A stretch of 64,000 nt of DNA from positions 1 through 64,000 of the forward strand of contig CAVTLG010000006.1 in NCBI GenBank assembly GCA_963735495.1, read 5' to 3'. Origin of the DNA: CAVTLG01 sp963735495. GTDB taxonomy: Bacteria; Chloroflexota; Ktedonobacteria; Ktedonobacterales; Ktedonobacteraceae. The notes below the pieces were generated by a model. That model was not told the DNA's origin and made no database searches. It was given only the letters and a program-made list of their open reading frames with translations. This document shows positions 17,716-26,057 of the stretch, piece by piece (position 1 is the first letter of the stretch; each line of letters starts with the position of its first letter). The position numbers and the translations under genes were made by a program.

Positions 17716-17922
17716 CTAGTCAGGTTCCTCTTCCACTAACTCAGTAACCTCCACTTTCAGTGCACGAGCAATTTTCACAAGTACTTCGTAAGTTACTCGT
17801 CTATATGGGTCATGCCAGATGCCACTCATAGTTCTACTGTTAACATCGGCGGCACGTTGCAGTTTAGCCTGGGTCCATCCTCGTTGCTCAGCTATTTCCC
17901 GTACCTTGAGTCGCTGTCTCAT
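17716..17922 (-). CDS. Small XRE-family repressor
   Basis: Compact DNA-binding protein of 68 residues if started at 17922 (MRQRLKVREIAEQRGW), which has an AGAGGA site; a start at 18042 would add 40 basic residues. It is essentially one helix-turn-helix domain: LKVREIAEQRGWTQAKLQRA, then the recognition helix region NSRTMSGIWHDPYRRVTYEV and LVKIARALKVEVTELVEE, a Cro/C1 type signature. It is divergent from the 18072 gene, and an imperfect palindrome overlaps the promoter between them. It is probably a local autoregulator, as in phage or mobile gene cassettes. Confidence 0.85.
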   Translation of the reverse strand: MRQRLKVREIAEQRGWTQAKLQRAADVNSRTMSGIWHDPYRRVTYEVLVKIARALKVEVTELVEEEPD

Positions 17923-17963
17923 ATCATAATCCTCTTTGTTTTTTCTGTTTAGTCTAGCATGTC

Positions 17964-18003
17964 TTGACATCATCTGTAAATGCACTATATACTGGTGTAT
18001 AGT
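17964..18003 (+). promoter_or_regulatory. Promoter with overlapping palindromic operator
   Basis: TTGACA (17964-17969), 18 bases, TATACT (17988-17993). The imperfect palindrome ACTATATA-CTGG-TGTATAGT (17984-18003) covers the -10 box. It fits repression of the 18072 gene by the adjacent XRE protein. Confidence 0.6.
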
Positions 18004-18071
18004 AAATGCTTGCAGAACTACTACTTTGTAAATGCGTACCAAGCTAGCACAGAAAGCGAGGAGCTAGAGAC

Positions 18072-18305
18072 ATGGCTATGCGAGCGCAAGCGAAACCATT
18101 AGTACAAATCACGGACGCTGATTTCAAGGCTGGTTTTGACGAGGCGCAAGAACCGTATTACGACGATTGTAAAATACGAACCGATGTGAGCCTTGTTGAT
18201 GTCATACGCGGAATGCTTACGGAGTATGCCGTAGAGATGGGTCTCTCTGAGCAGCAGTTACGACGTAGCACGGGGTTTATTATCGGTATAATGAGTCGCA
18301 GCTAA
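18072..18305 (+). CDS. Hypothetical 77-residue protein
   Basis: Small acidic soluble protein (MAMRAQAKPLVQITDADFKA) with no recognised domain. The later part, DVIRGMLTEYAVEMGLSEQQ, is probably helical. It has its own promoter with a palindromic operator, is divergent from the XRE gene and is followed by the HNH gene 45 bases downstream in the same direction. This placement suggests a small regulated cassette of foreign origin. The sequence shows no toxin or antitoxin motif, so none is claimed. Confidence 0.6.
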   Translation: MAMRAQAKPLVQITDADFKAGFDEAQEPYYDDCKIRTDVSLVDVIRGMLTEYAVEMGLSEQQLRRSTGFIIGIMSRS

Positions 18306-18350
18306 TTTATGGCAGATACCTGGGCATCTAGCAGTATCAGGAGATTTCTT

Positions 18351-19064
18351 ATGAAAAAAATCTGTTCAAGCTGCAATGAAGAGCGAGATGCCGAGAAAGA
18401 TTTTAGTTGGGAGTATAAACATCTTGGTATTCGTCAGTCGCGTTGCAAGTATTGTCAGGCAGAACTTGGCAGGCTCCACTATCAAAAAGACAAGCAAACA
18501 TATAAGGACCGCTCTCGCGTTCGCAAGAACCGGGTACTTATTGAGAATAAAACTCGATTGCGTATTTACCTTTCCAATCATCCTTGTGTTGATTGCGGCG
18601 AAACAGATATTCGCCTCCTCGAATTCGACCATGTACGCGGACAAAAAGATGGCGAAATATCTGACCTATTTAGACAAGGCTTTAGCTGGTCCATTATAGA
18701 GGCTGAAATCGCTAAGTGCGAGATTCGCTGTGCTAACTGTCACCGCATCAAGACTTTTAAGGGTAGCGGCAACTGGCGCATCAGCCAATATACTCAGCAA
18801 CAAACCAAAAGCTACCGACAGATACGCGTCTATCTTTCTATCCATCCTTGTGTTGATTGCGGCGAAACAGATATTCGCCTCCTCGAATTCGACCATGTAC
18901 GCGGCCATAAGACAGCTAATATATCCCGCCTACTCACTCAAGGTCGAAATTGGTCCATCATTGAGGCTGAAATCGCCAAGTGTGAAATTCGTTGTGCTAA
19001 TTGCCACCGTAAGTGCACCTCTGAGCGCGACGGAGACTGGTGGAAAACTGCTGAGGTTGAATAA
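18351..19064 (+). CDS. Protein with two tandem HNH-like zinc domains
   Basis: Protein of 237 residues; the start at 18351 has AGGAGA just upstream. The N-terminal zinc-binding region has CSSC and CKYCQAELGRLHYQ (a pattern common in phage-type HNH proteins). Two HNH-like units follow, each with HPCVDCGETDIRLLEFDHVR, WSIIEAEIAKCEIRCANCHR: Cys pairs, the central DH of the HNH and the final NCH. Such domains nick or cut DNA and occur in phage and mobile elements. The two units share near-identical DNA (18580-18622 and 18843-18885 among others), so the second arose by recent internal duplication. Catalytic competence of both units is plausible. Confidence 0.8.
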   Translation: MKKICSSCNEERDAEKDFSWEYKHLGIRQSRCKYCQAELGRLHYQKDKQTYKDRSRVRKNRVLIENKTRLRIYLSNHPCVDCGETDIRLLEFDHVRGQKDGEISDLFRQGFSWSIIEAEIAKCEIRCANCHRIKTFKGSGNWRISQYTQQQTKSYRQIRVYLSIHPCVDCGETDIRLLEFDHVRGHKTANISRLLTQGRNWSIIEAEIAKCEIRCANCHRKCTSERDGDWWKTAEVE

Positions 19065-19122
19065 AGAAAACCGTTCGTAATCCTCTGCCCAATTGTGCTT
19101 TACTCCACCTATAACTGCTTCT

Positions 19123-19350
19123 TCATAAGAAACACGCCAACTTTGTCTTCTTATGATTCCCGCGTACCAGTCCCGCACCCTTGAACCGAAGTGTCATATC
19201 ACCGCGTTTTGGAGCCTCATCCACTGAAATCATATAGACTTTTCCATTATCTGGCAAATACACTGCAAAGTACTCAGCCAATCCCAACTGCACCAGTCGA
19301 TTTAAGACAGCCGTATGGCTTATTAAACCTGTTTGTGATGTATCTCTCAT
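19123..19350 (-). CDS. Small hypothetical protein, winged-helix-like
   Basis: Protein of 75 residues (MRDTSQTGLISHTAVLNRLV). The segment from residue 10 to 45, ISHTAVLNRLVQLGLAEYF with a following hairpin GKVYMISV, resembles a winged-helix DNA-binding unit. The tail, GLVRGNHKKTKLACFL, lies in DNA resembling a short dispersed repeat and may be an accretion. An AGGGTGG-like site precedes the ATG. The upstream AT-rich region contains two GGATA palindromes. No family is recognised. Confidence 0.5.
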   Translation of the reverse strand: MRDTSQTGLISHTAVLNRLVQLGLAEYFAVYLPDNGKVYMISVDEAPKRGDMTLRFKGAGLVRGNHKKTKLACFL

Positions 19351-19448
19351 AATCCACCCTTCTACTCTGATATAAATTTTCCATGCATCCGGCCAACCAA
19401 AAGTCTATCTTAAGATAAGCAGAATATATGCCTGTTTGTTTTACTATA

Positions 19449-19542
19449 GGATATTTTTATCCACATGTGGCAAAATATATTTGTATATTGTAATATAGGT
19501 TAGTTTATGGATAAAAGTCAAGTTTAATGGATATTTCTATCC
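19449..19542. promoter_or_regulatory. Pair of GGATA-N4-TATCC palindromes
   Basis: GGATATTTTTATCC at 19449-19462 and GGATATTTCTATCC at 19529-19542, 80 bp apart, with a half-like TGGATAAAAG between them, in an AT-rich intergenic stretch upstream of the 19350 start. They look like operator sites for an unknown regulator. Confidence 0.5.
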
Positions 19543-19600
19543 TGACGGGTTATAATACCGAAAGGTAAGCTAGAGTACTGTAAACGTGATGCCGATGGCC

Positions 19601-19629
19601 TTGACAGATCCATTTCTCTCTGCTATCAT
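19601..19629 (+). promoter_or_regulatory. Promoter of tRNA-Trp
   Basis: TTGACA (19601-19606), 17 bases, TATCAT (19624-19629), ending 14 bases before the mature tRNA. Confidence 0.8.
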
Positions 19630-19643
19630 AATGCCACAGACAT

Positions 19644-19716
19644 AGGGGTGTAGCTCAGTTGGTAGAGCGTCCGTCTCCAAAATGGAATGTCGCGAGTTCG
19701 AGCCTTGCCACCCCTG
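19644..19716 (+). tRNA. tRNA-Trp (CCA)
   Basis: Acceptor AGGGGTG pairs with CACCCCT, with discriminator G at 19716. D arm GCTC/GAGC; anticodon stem TCCGT/ATGGA with loop CTCCAAA, giving anticodon CCA; T arm GCGAG/CTTGC with loop TTCGAGC. The 3' CCA is not encoded. Confidence 0.95.
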
Positions 19717-19721
19717 CCTAT

Positions 19722-19760
19722 AAAAGCTCCTGCGTGCTCAGCATGCAGGAGCTTTTGTTT
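19722..19760 (+). terminator. Intrinsic terminator after tRNA-Trp
   Basis: Perfect 12-bp stem AAAAGCTCCTGC / GCAGGAGCTTTT with an 11-base loop, then TGTTTG. It begins five bases after the tRNA. Confidence 0.9.
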
Positions 19761-19825
19761 GCCTCTGGCCCCAGGTGGTAGTCTCAACCTTTTTGTGGGG
19801 AGTGCTGATATTAGATAGCAGTCAG

Positions 19826-20803
19826 CTAGACTGGATGTGCGCGATCAATCAAAGCTATGGTAATGTCAGAAACGTCTCCATAGCCGTACCTCTCGTCGTT
19901 GTAGCGTGTTACCGTTATCTCACCAATCTTCTTGTCACCAAGCAGCCAACGGTACTGCTCTAGCATAAAGGAAATAGAGTGGCAGTTAGGGGTCTTCAAG
20001 AGGTTTTCGGCAGCCTCACTGCAAGGGTCAAAGCTGCTTGTGGCACCAAATTTGACCAGGCTATTCACGACTCTGCGTGATGTTTCATTCGAGACGATGC
20101 GGTGCGTGATGCGACGAATATTGAGATGGTTGGGGTCTCCTTCTACTACATCGAGCGCCTGATTGATGAGAATTTCTGAATTTGGGAGGGTCTCGCCATC
20201 CATCTTGGCCTGATCCCGATTTCTCCAATTCTCAGTAGCGTAGAAGTGGCCTTCCTGCGGGTCGTAATAATTTTTATAACATGCGTATATGAATGCGGCA
20301 ACAGAACCTGCTTGGTCGGGATATTCGGTATCAGCGCCATGTACATCTTTTTCATACAGCTCTGTTTGCTTATATGCTGGTTTGACAGATTGAACTTCCG
20401 TCCTGATAAAGCGCGTGGCTACACTTATGGCAAAGCCCTTAAGCGCAGCATCATTTTCTATGATCCCTTGCACTTCACTATAATATCGCTGATGATAGAT
20501 GCTGCGTGAAAGGAGCAGTCTTCGTAACTCGATCTCTTGCGCCAGAGCGATAAATTCCAGCCGCTGCTCCTCCAGTAGCGGGTGAACCTCCGTCAGTAGC
20601 TCTTCGGCGTGTAACAGGTCTTTGCGCCACTGATCCAGCTTCTGCAAAAGCAATTCATTAGTAGGGAGAGAACGTACCTCCTGGCCCACGTGGCGAAAGA
20701 TTTGCCAACCTTGTTGAAACTGTTCAGCACTCCCCGCTCTTCGTCTACGCTCAGTTTCATCATGCTCATTTGTCTCTCTTCCTCTTCTCAAATCGCCTTG
20801 CAT
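19826..20803 (-). CDS. Hypothetical protein with N-terminal coiled coil
   Basis: Soluble protein of 325 residues, not recognised. Residues 1-30 are charged (MQGDLRRGRETNEHDETERR). Residues 45-105 are strongly helical and rich in Leu/Glu (LLLQKLDQWRKDLLHAEELL), a likely coiled coil. The rest mixes alpha and beta segments, with the motifs FIYACYKNYYDPQEGHFYA, NIRRITHRIVSNETSRRVV and ITVTRYNDERYGYGDVSD. No signal peptide or membrane helix is seen. It stands alone between tRNA-Trp and the histidine kinase, both separated by intergenic gaps. Confidence 0.7.
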   Translation of the reverse strand: MQGDLRRGRETNEHDETERRRRAGSAEQFQQGWQIFRHVGQEVRSLPTNELLLQKLDQWRKDLLHAEELLTEVHPLLEEQRLEFIALAQEIELRRLLLSRSIYHQRYYSEVQGIIENDAALKGFAISVATRFIRTEVQSVKPAYKQTELYEKDVHGADTEYPDQAGSVAAFIYACYKNYYDPQEGHFYATENWRNRDQAKMDGETLPNSEILINQALDVVEGDPNHLNIRRITHRIVSNETSRRVVNSLVKFGATSSFDPCSEAAENLLKTPNCHSISFMLEQYRWLLGDKKIGEITVTRYNDERYGYGDVSDITIALIDRAHPV

Positions 20804-20926
20804 CCTAATCTCCTTCTACAGACTTTTGCATCTAAGCAATTTCTTATCCACCAGATGAGAGTTTTGAGCGTGATGTTGGAAATGTGGGTTATTGTGCATA
20901 GGTGCGGAGCTATAGTTCATAACAGA

Positions 20927-22144
20927 CTATTTCAGGGGCAATTCTACACAGAAAGTACTGCCTTTGCCGATCTCGGACTCGCACCAGATGCGGCCTCCGT
21001 GGCGCTCAACAATATCTTTGGTGATCGCCAGTCCCAGTCCTAAACCGCGCTTCGCGGAGGACTGCGCATCGGGCGTACGATAGAAGGACTCAAAGATGCG
21101 TTCGCGCTGATCCTTAGCGATGCCACGACCATGATCATAGACCTGGATCAGAGCATATTCACCACCATCTTCGCTCACCTTAACCTCTACCGGCGTATCC
21201 TCGGGCGAATACTTGATGGCATTGCTGACCAGGTTGATTAACACCTGTGCCAGGCGATCACGGTCAACAACCATCTTCACTGGCGCCTCAGGCTCCTTCA
21301 GCATAATCTGGCGCTGCGTCAAAAGACGCTGATCCTCAATAACTTCGCGGCAGAGTGTACCAAGATCCGCGTTTTTCTTCTGCAACGCAGCTTTTCCCGC
21401 ACGCATGCTACTCACATCCAACAGCTCATCGATCAACGAGGTCAGACGACTGGTCTGTTCATCAATGCGCTGTAGGGCTTGCGTCGCGCCTTCCATTTCG
21501 GGTAGCGTCTTTTTTTGTCGGGCTAAACGGCGCAACATGAGCTGGGCCTGGCCGCGAATAGTCGTAATCGGCGTCTTTAGCTCATGCGATGCCACAGAGA
21601 TAAAATGATCTTTCGTCTGATTCGCATCCTCAAGCTTCTGATTGATCAGCTCGAGTTCTTCAGCATAGGCTTGCAGCTCCTGCTCAGTCGCGAGTGCTCT
21701 AAGTCGCGCCCGCTCGCGCTGTGCGGTGATGAGTGCAATAGCCAGGCCGCAGATCACAAAAGGCAGTAATTGTAGCTCACCCTGCCAGTTATCGAGCATC
21801 ACGTGCATCACTGGTGGCACGAAAAAGTAATCGAGGGCCAGCGTCGATAAAACCAGCGTGAATAACGCCGGGCCAGCTCCCCAGAAGAGCGCCACCAGCA
21901 AGATAGCCAATACCGATAAGGTGCCAGGAAAAACAAAGTGTACCAGCAGATGCTGCAAAGACAACGAGCCAAGCACGGCCAGTCCGGCCAGCAAAACTGC
22001 GATGATGTAGCCGAGCAAAGGATGACGCCATCTGGGGATGGTGGCAACATAGCTCTTGCGCAGTGCCACCCGTTGCTCCAGGCTCATGTGTTTATAGGGG
22101 TTTCCCCGTTTATCGACAAAGATATCAGTCCGCGCAGCTCTCAT
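20927..22144 (-). CDS. Sensor histidine kinase with DUF4118-type membrane domain
   Basis: Orphan two-component sensor of 405 residues. The N-terminal half carries about four membrane helices (near 44-140) of the KdpD-like DUF4118 type, with FPGTLSVLAILLVALFWGAG and LALDYFFVPP. A short coiled coil leads to the HisKA box SHELKTPITTIRGQ (phospho-accepting His187). The ATPase has the N box INLVSNAIKYSPE, G1 DHGRGIAKDQRERIFE and G2 GLGLGLAITKDIVERHGG. There is no cytoplasmic PAS or GAF domain and no response regulator next to it, so the partner is encoded elsewhere. The signal is unknown; DUF4118 proteins often sense ions or membrane state. Confidence 0.93.
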   Translation of the reverse strand: MRAARTDIFVDKRGNPYKHMSLEQRVALRKSYVATIPRWRHPLLGYIIAVLLAGLAVLGSLSLQHLLVHFVFPGTLSVLAILLVALFWGAGPALFTLVLSTLALDYFFVPPVMHVMLDNWQGELQLLPFVICGLAIALITAQRERARLRALATEQELQAYAEELELINQKLEDANQTKDHFISVASHELKTPITTIRGQAQLMLRRLARQKKTLPEMEGATQALQRIDEQTSRLTSLIDELLDVSSMRAGKAALQKKNADLGTLCREVIEDQRLLTQRQIMLKEPEAPVKMVVDRDRLAQVLINLVSNAIKYSPEDTPVEVKVSEDGGEYALIQVYDHGRGIAKDQRERIFESFYRTPDAQSSAKRGLGLGLAITKDIVERHGGRIWCESEIGKGSTFCVELPLK

Positions 22145-22384
22145 ATCAATCCTATTTTTCTTCTACAGAGTGGCCTTTTGTTTAGTTTAACATATGCCCA
22201 GTGTTTTACGGAAGTACAACAATTGGGTAGTAGTTAGGTGGTAAGTGATGAGATATAATTGGAGGTATCATTACTCCATGCCCAGGCAATCCTTCTCGCT
22301 CGTGGCCTATTCGTATCCTCTCAATACTTCGGGGTAGCTTGGTATGAGGCATCAATGGTTGTTGCCTCATGTCTACTATAAAGA

Positions 22385-22600
22385 ATGATAGAAAACGTCG
22401 ATCCCAACACCATTGAAGATGAAGGGGTACGCCAAGTGGTCATCACCCTGATGAACTTGGCCGAACAAGCCGAAGAAATCCGATGGCTTCGCGATGAGCT
22501 TCGTCGGCTCAAGGGTGAACAAGGCACACCCATTGATACGTTTTCTCTCTTACATCCTTTGATAGCCAATATGTATCGAAGATGTGTTGATCACGTATGA
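22385..22600 (+). pseudogene. Probable N-terminal fragment of an IS66-like transposase
   Basis: A 71-residue frame, MIENVDPNTIEDEGVRQVVI then AEEIRWLRDELRRLKGEQGT. The leucine-zipper-like helix ending in RLKGEQG(K/T)P is characteristic of the N terminus of IS66-family transposases. The frame loses similarity after residue 50 and stops; no catalytic domain follows, so this is an insertion-sequence remnant. An inverted repeat ATGAGGC-N13-GCCTCAT (22344-22370) lies just upstream. It precedes the NB-ARC gene, which may have moved with it. Confidence 0.45.
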
Positions 22601-22646
22601 TCGTTCGTCTCTACCAGAAAGGACCAACACAGATAGGATGTGTGTG

Positions 22647-25355
22647 ATGCAAGAGTCAAACAAGAGGAGGAACCCTTCCCCTTTGCGAACTGAACGCGTA
22701 CAACGCCACTGGTCACAACGTGAGTTGGCCGAACGCGTCGGAGCCACCATCGCCACCGTGAAACGCTGGGAACGTCAGGCCACCGTTCCCGGTCCGTATT
22801 TCCGTTTGAAACTCACGGCTCTCTTTGGCAAAAGTGAAGAAGCGTTAGGGCTGAGAGAAACACCTGTCTCGCTTGTACTCCCTTCGGCGAGCGAGGCCAG
22901 CAGCGAGGAGCCAACTCAGACTGTTTCCACACCGATCTCCTCACTCTGGACCGTCCCCTATCTGCGCAATCCCTATTTTACCGGGCGCGACGAGCTGTTT
23001 CGCCTCCTGGATGAGCAGCTCACCATCACAGACCAGGATGAGAGTACGAAGACGCGTCATGTGGCTTTGACGCAAACGCAGGCTCTGACGGGGCTGGGAG
23101 GAATTGGCAAAACACAGCTTGCTGTTGAATATGCCTATCGCACGCATGAGCTGGATGTGTATACGCACACGTTCTGGGTCAATGCAGCAAGCGAAGAAGC
23201 CATGCTGACGAGTTTTACCGCCTTTGCCACGCTGTTGCCAGCCTTTCCAGCCTCTCACGAAACCGATCAGCAGAGGCTGGTGAACGCGATCAAACAGTGG
23301 CTGGAAGGATGTCCCCAACGCTGGCTCTTGATCTTTGATAACGCCGATGACCTTTCCTTACTCCAAAACTATTTTCCCCGCCATGGCAACGGCAGCATCT
23401 TGCTCACCACGCGTGCCCATGCTGTCGGCTCACTGGCCGCATCCATCGACGTGGAAAAGATGGGCTTCCAGGAGGGAACGCAGTTGTTGTTGCGTCGAGC
23501 GCAGCGCGTACAGCCGTTGTCAGATGACGAGATCAATGCAACACAACATCTGGTAATAGCCCTCGATCATTTTCCGCTCGCTCTCGAACAGGCTGGAGCT
23601 TATATCGAAGAAACGGGATGCACCTTTGCCCATTATCTGCGCCTCTATCAAAGCCACCACAGCACCTTGCTTGCCAGGCGTGGCGTGCAAGCTACGAACT
23701 ATCCCGACTCGGTCGCTACGATCTGGTCGCTTTCCTTTCAGAACGTCCAACACGCTCATCCAGCAGCAGCACAATTGTTGCACGTGTGCGCATTTTTGGC
23801 ACCTGACCATATTCCCGAAGAATTGCTGAGAGAGGGTGCAGCGTATTGGCCAACATTGCTTCAACAGGCGGTCATCGACCCGTTAGCCTTCGATCAGGCG
23901 TTAGAAGCCCTCCTGCGCTTCTCCCTGGTGAAGCGTCTGGCAGAAGACCAGCAGTTGAGTATTCATCGCCTCGTCCAGGTCGTGCAAGTAGAGAGAATTG
24001 CTCCTGGGGAACAACGCCAGTGGGCCGAACGCATAGTGCGTGCCGTCAATGCCCTGTTTCCTCGCCAGCCGCAAGAAGACGTCAGCTCCTGGCCGCAGTG
24101 TCTGCGCTATCTGGAGCAGGTGCAAGCCTGTGCCACACTGATCCAACGGCATCGAGTACGGCTTGCTGAGGCTGCGGATCTGCTGGATCGAGCAGGAACC
24201 TATCTGCGTGTCCATGCATCCTATCCTCTGGCCGAAGCGCTCTATAAGCAGGCGCTCCATCTTCGTGAGGAGCTGTTGGGGACCCATCATCCTGAGACAG
24301 CTACGACGCTGAACGGCCTGGGCATTCTTTGCCATGAGCAGGGGAAGTACGAACAGGCTGAACTGTACTTTCAGCAGGCGCTCCATCTTCGTGAGGAGTT
24401 GTTGGGAACCCACCATCCTGATACAGCCAAGGCTCTGAACAACCTGGGTATTCTTTCCCGTCAGTGGGGGAAGTATGAACAGGCTGAAACGTACTATCAA
24501 CGGGCGTTGACGATCCAGGAGGAGCACTTGGGAATACATCATCCTGATATAGCTATGACCCTGAACAACCTGGGTATTCTTGCTTGTGAGCAGGGGAAGT
24601 ACGAACAGGCTGAACCGTACTTGCAGCGGGCATTGGCAATTTATGAGGAGTACTTGGGACACCATCCTCGTGCAGCTATGACCCTGAACAACCTGGGCTT
24701 TCTTGCTTGTGAGCAGGGGAAGTACGAACAGGCTGAACCGTACTATCAACGGGCGTTGACGATCCAGGAGGAGCACTTGGGAGCGCACCACCCTGACATG
24801 TCCGAGACCCTGAACAACCTGGGCTTTCTTGCTTGTGAGCAGGGGAAGTACGAACAGGCTGAACCGTACTTGCAGTGGGCATTGGCAATCTATGAGGAGC
24901 AATTGGAACACCATCCTGATACAGCCAGAACCCTGAACAACCTGGGCTTTCTTTCCTGTGAACAGGGAAAATACGAACAGGCTGAGCCGTACTATCAACG
25001 GGCGTTGACGATCCAGGAGGAGCGCTTGGGAGCGCACCACCCTGACACGGCCAGAACCCTGAATAATCTGGCTGCGTGGTATCGAGATCGGCACGAGTAT
25101 GAGCAGGCTGAGCCACTCTTTGTACGCGCTTTAGAGATCCAAGAACATATCTTGACAGCCAACCACTCTGATCTTGCCAGGACGTTACATGGCTTCGCTC
25201 GGTTTCATGAAGTCCTGGGGATCCTTCCAACAGCGGCAACCCTCTATCAACGAGCACTGAGCATCCGAGAACAGGTGTATGGTCCACAGCATCCTAAAAC
25301 CCGCGAAACCCGCGAGCGCTTGCAGATGGTGTTGCACCTCCTGGAAAAAGTATAA
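22647..25355 (+). CDS. XRE-NB-ARC-TPR signalling protein (STAND ATPase)
   Basis: Protein of about 902 residues; ATG 22647 (MQESNKRRNP) is preferred, with GTG/ATG options up to 22584. An N-terminal XRE helix-turn-helix (WSQRELAERVGATIATVKRW) is followed by an NB-ARC ATPase: Walker A GLGGIGKTQLAVEY, Walker B WLLIFDNADD, sensor GSILLTTRAH and the helical LPLALEQAGAYI. The C-terminal third has about nine TPRs of 42 residues of the kinesin-light-chain type (QGKYEQAEPYYQRALTIQEE). This is the architecture of ligand-switched STAND regulators: TPRs sense a partner, ATP drives oligomerisation, and the HTH acts on DNA. The target is unknown. Similar repeats at DNA level suggest recent expansion. Confidence 0.93.
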   Translation: MQESNKRRNPSPLRTERVQRHWSQRELAERVGATIATVKRWERQATVPGPYFRLKLTALFGKSEEALGLRETPVSLVLPSASEASSEEPTQTVSTPISSLWTVPYLRNPYFTGRDELFRLLDEQLTITDQDESTKTRHVALTQTQALTGLGGIGKTQLAVEYAYRTHELDVYTHTFWVNAASEEAMLTSFTAFATLLPAFPASHETDQQRLVNAIKQWLEGCPQRWLLIFDNADDLSLLQNYFPRHGNGSILLTTRAHAVGSLAASIDVEKMGFQEGTQLLLRRAQRVQPLSDDEINATQHLVIALDHFPLALEQAGAYIEETGCTFAHYLRLYQSHHSTLLARRGVQATNYPDSVATIWSLSFQNVQHAHPAAAQLLHVCAFLAPDHIPEELLREGAAYWPTLLQQAVIDPLAFDQALEALLRFSLVKRLAEDQQLSIHRLVQVVQVERIAPGEQRQWAERIVRAVNALFPRQPQEDVSSWPQCLRYLEQVQACATLIQRHRVRLAEAADLLDRAGTYLRVHASYPLAEALYKQALHLREELLGTHHPETATTLNGLGILCHEQGKYEQAELYFQQALHLREELLGTHHPDTAKALNNLGILSRQWGKYEQAETYYQRALTIQEEHLGIHHPDIAMTLNNLGILACEQGKYEQAEPYLQRALAIYEEYLGHHPRAAMTLNNLGFLACEQGKYEQAEPYYQRALTIQEEHLGAHHPDMSETLNNLGFLACEQGKYEQAEPYLQWALAIYEEQLEHHPDTARTLNNLGFLSCEQGKYEQAEPYYQRALTIQEERLGAHHPDTARTLNNLAAWYRDRHEYEQAEPLFVRALEIQEHILTANHSDLARTLHGFARFHEVLGILPTAATLYQRALSIREQVYGPQHPKTRETRERLQMVLHLLEKV

Positions 25356-26043
25356 TGGTCCCAGTTTGTGCGACACGAAGTTACTTGCACTGTGATTAGC
25401 TCTTCAACAGCCTCGTTGCGCAATTCGTAGGATAGTGTGCATGAACCGGTAAAATGGGTTCAGTCCAACCATCATTGTTCTTGTGACAAGGCTTTTTCTT
25501 GTGGCTGTGTCCTGTCACTCATTTGGGCGAAATTTAGGTAGTATAAACGAAGAGCGACAAGAAAGGCAAGATGGTCCCTCCAGCAAAAATGATCCCGGAA
25601 AATGATCCCAAATGATGCTCGTCATTTGCTCCCTCTTCGTATAAACTCTTGTTGAAAGTACGAAGAGTACTTCGCCGCCTCACCCTGCGATTAGCTCTTC
25701 AACAGCCGCGTTGCGCAATTCGTGGGATAGTGGAGCATACATTGTGCAAGACCGTATCATTGGGTTGTGTTGGGCTATGGAGTGGTACCTTGATACTCTT
25801 GAACTTGAGGCAGATTGTTGTGGGCAATGCCACTGAAATAGCCAATTGTTGTCCAAATTATTGACGTAATGCTCTCACCGAACTCAGAGCAAGTGTCCCA
25901 GAGCGGACAAGATGTATGCTTGAGAGTGCTCTATAGCACCAGGTCAAAAATCTAGCGTCTGACTTTCTGCTCTCAGGCTATCTGAGGACTGTGACGCTCA
26001 TTTGGACAAATTTAGGGAAAGAAGCAGATCGGACGCGAGAAAT
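25356..26043. other. Gene-free stretch with two copies of a ~50-bp repeat
   Basis: No convincing gene. A block with GATTAGCTCTTCAACAGC and GTTGCGCAATTCGT occurs at about 25391-25438 and 25688-25735. A second pair of related motifs (CATTTGGGCGAAATTTAGG near 25518 and CATTTGGACAAATTTAGGG near 25999) lies outside and between these. The 71-residue frame at 25649 runs through a repeat and is not believed. The pattern suggests remnants of an insertion element. Confidence 0.55.
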
Positions 26044-26057
26044 AAGGAGGCGTTATA

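Noticed and set aside
23901..25094. Long minus-strand frame of 397 codons opposite the NB-ARC/TPR gene
   Set aside because: It is the mirror of TPR repeat DNA; the peptide is a simple repeat with no domain, and the sense strand has clear NB-ARC/TPR motifs.
25649..25864. 71-codon frame in the repeat-rich gap
   Set aside because: It runs through one of the 50-bp repeat copies, lacks a ribosome site and resembles nothing.
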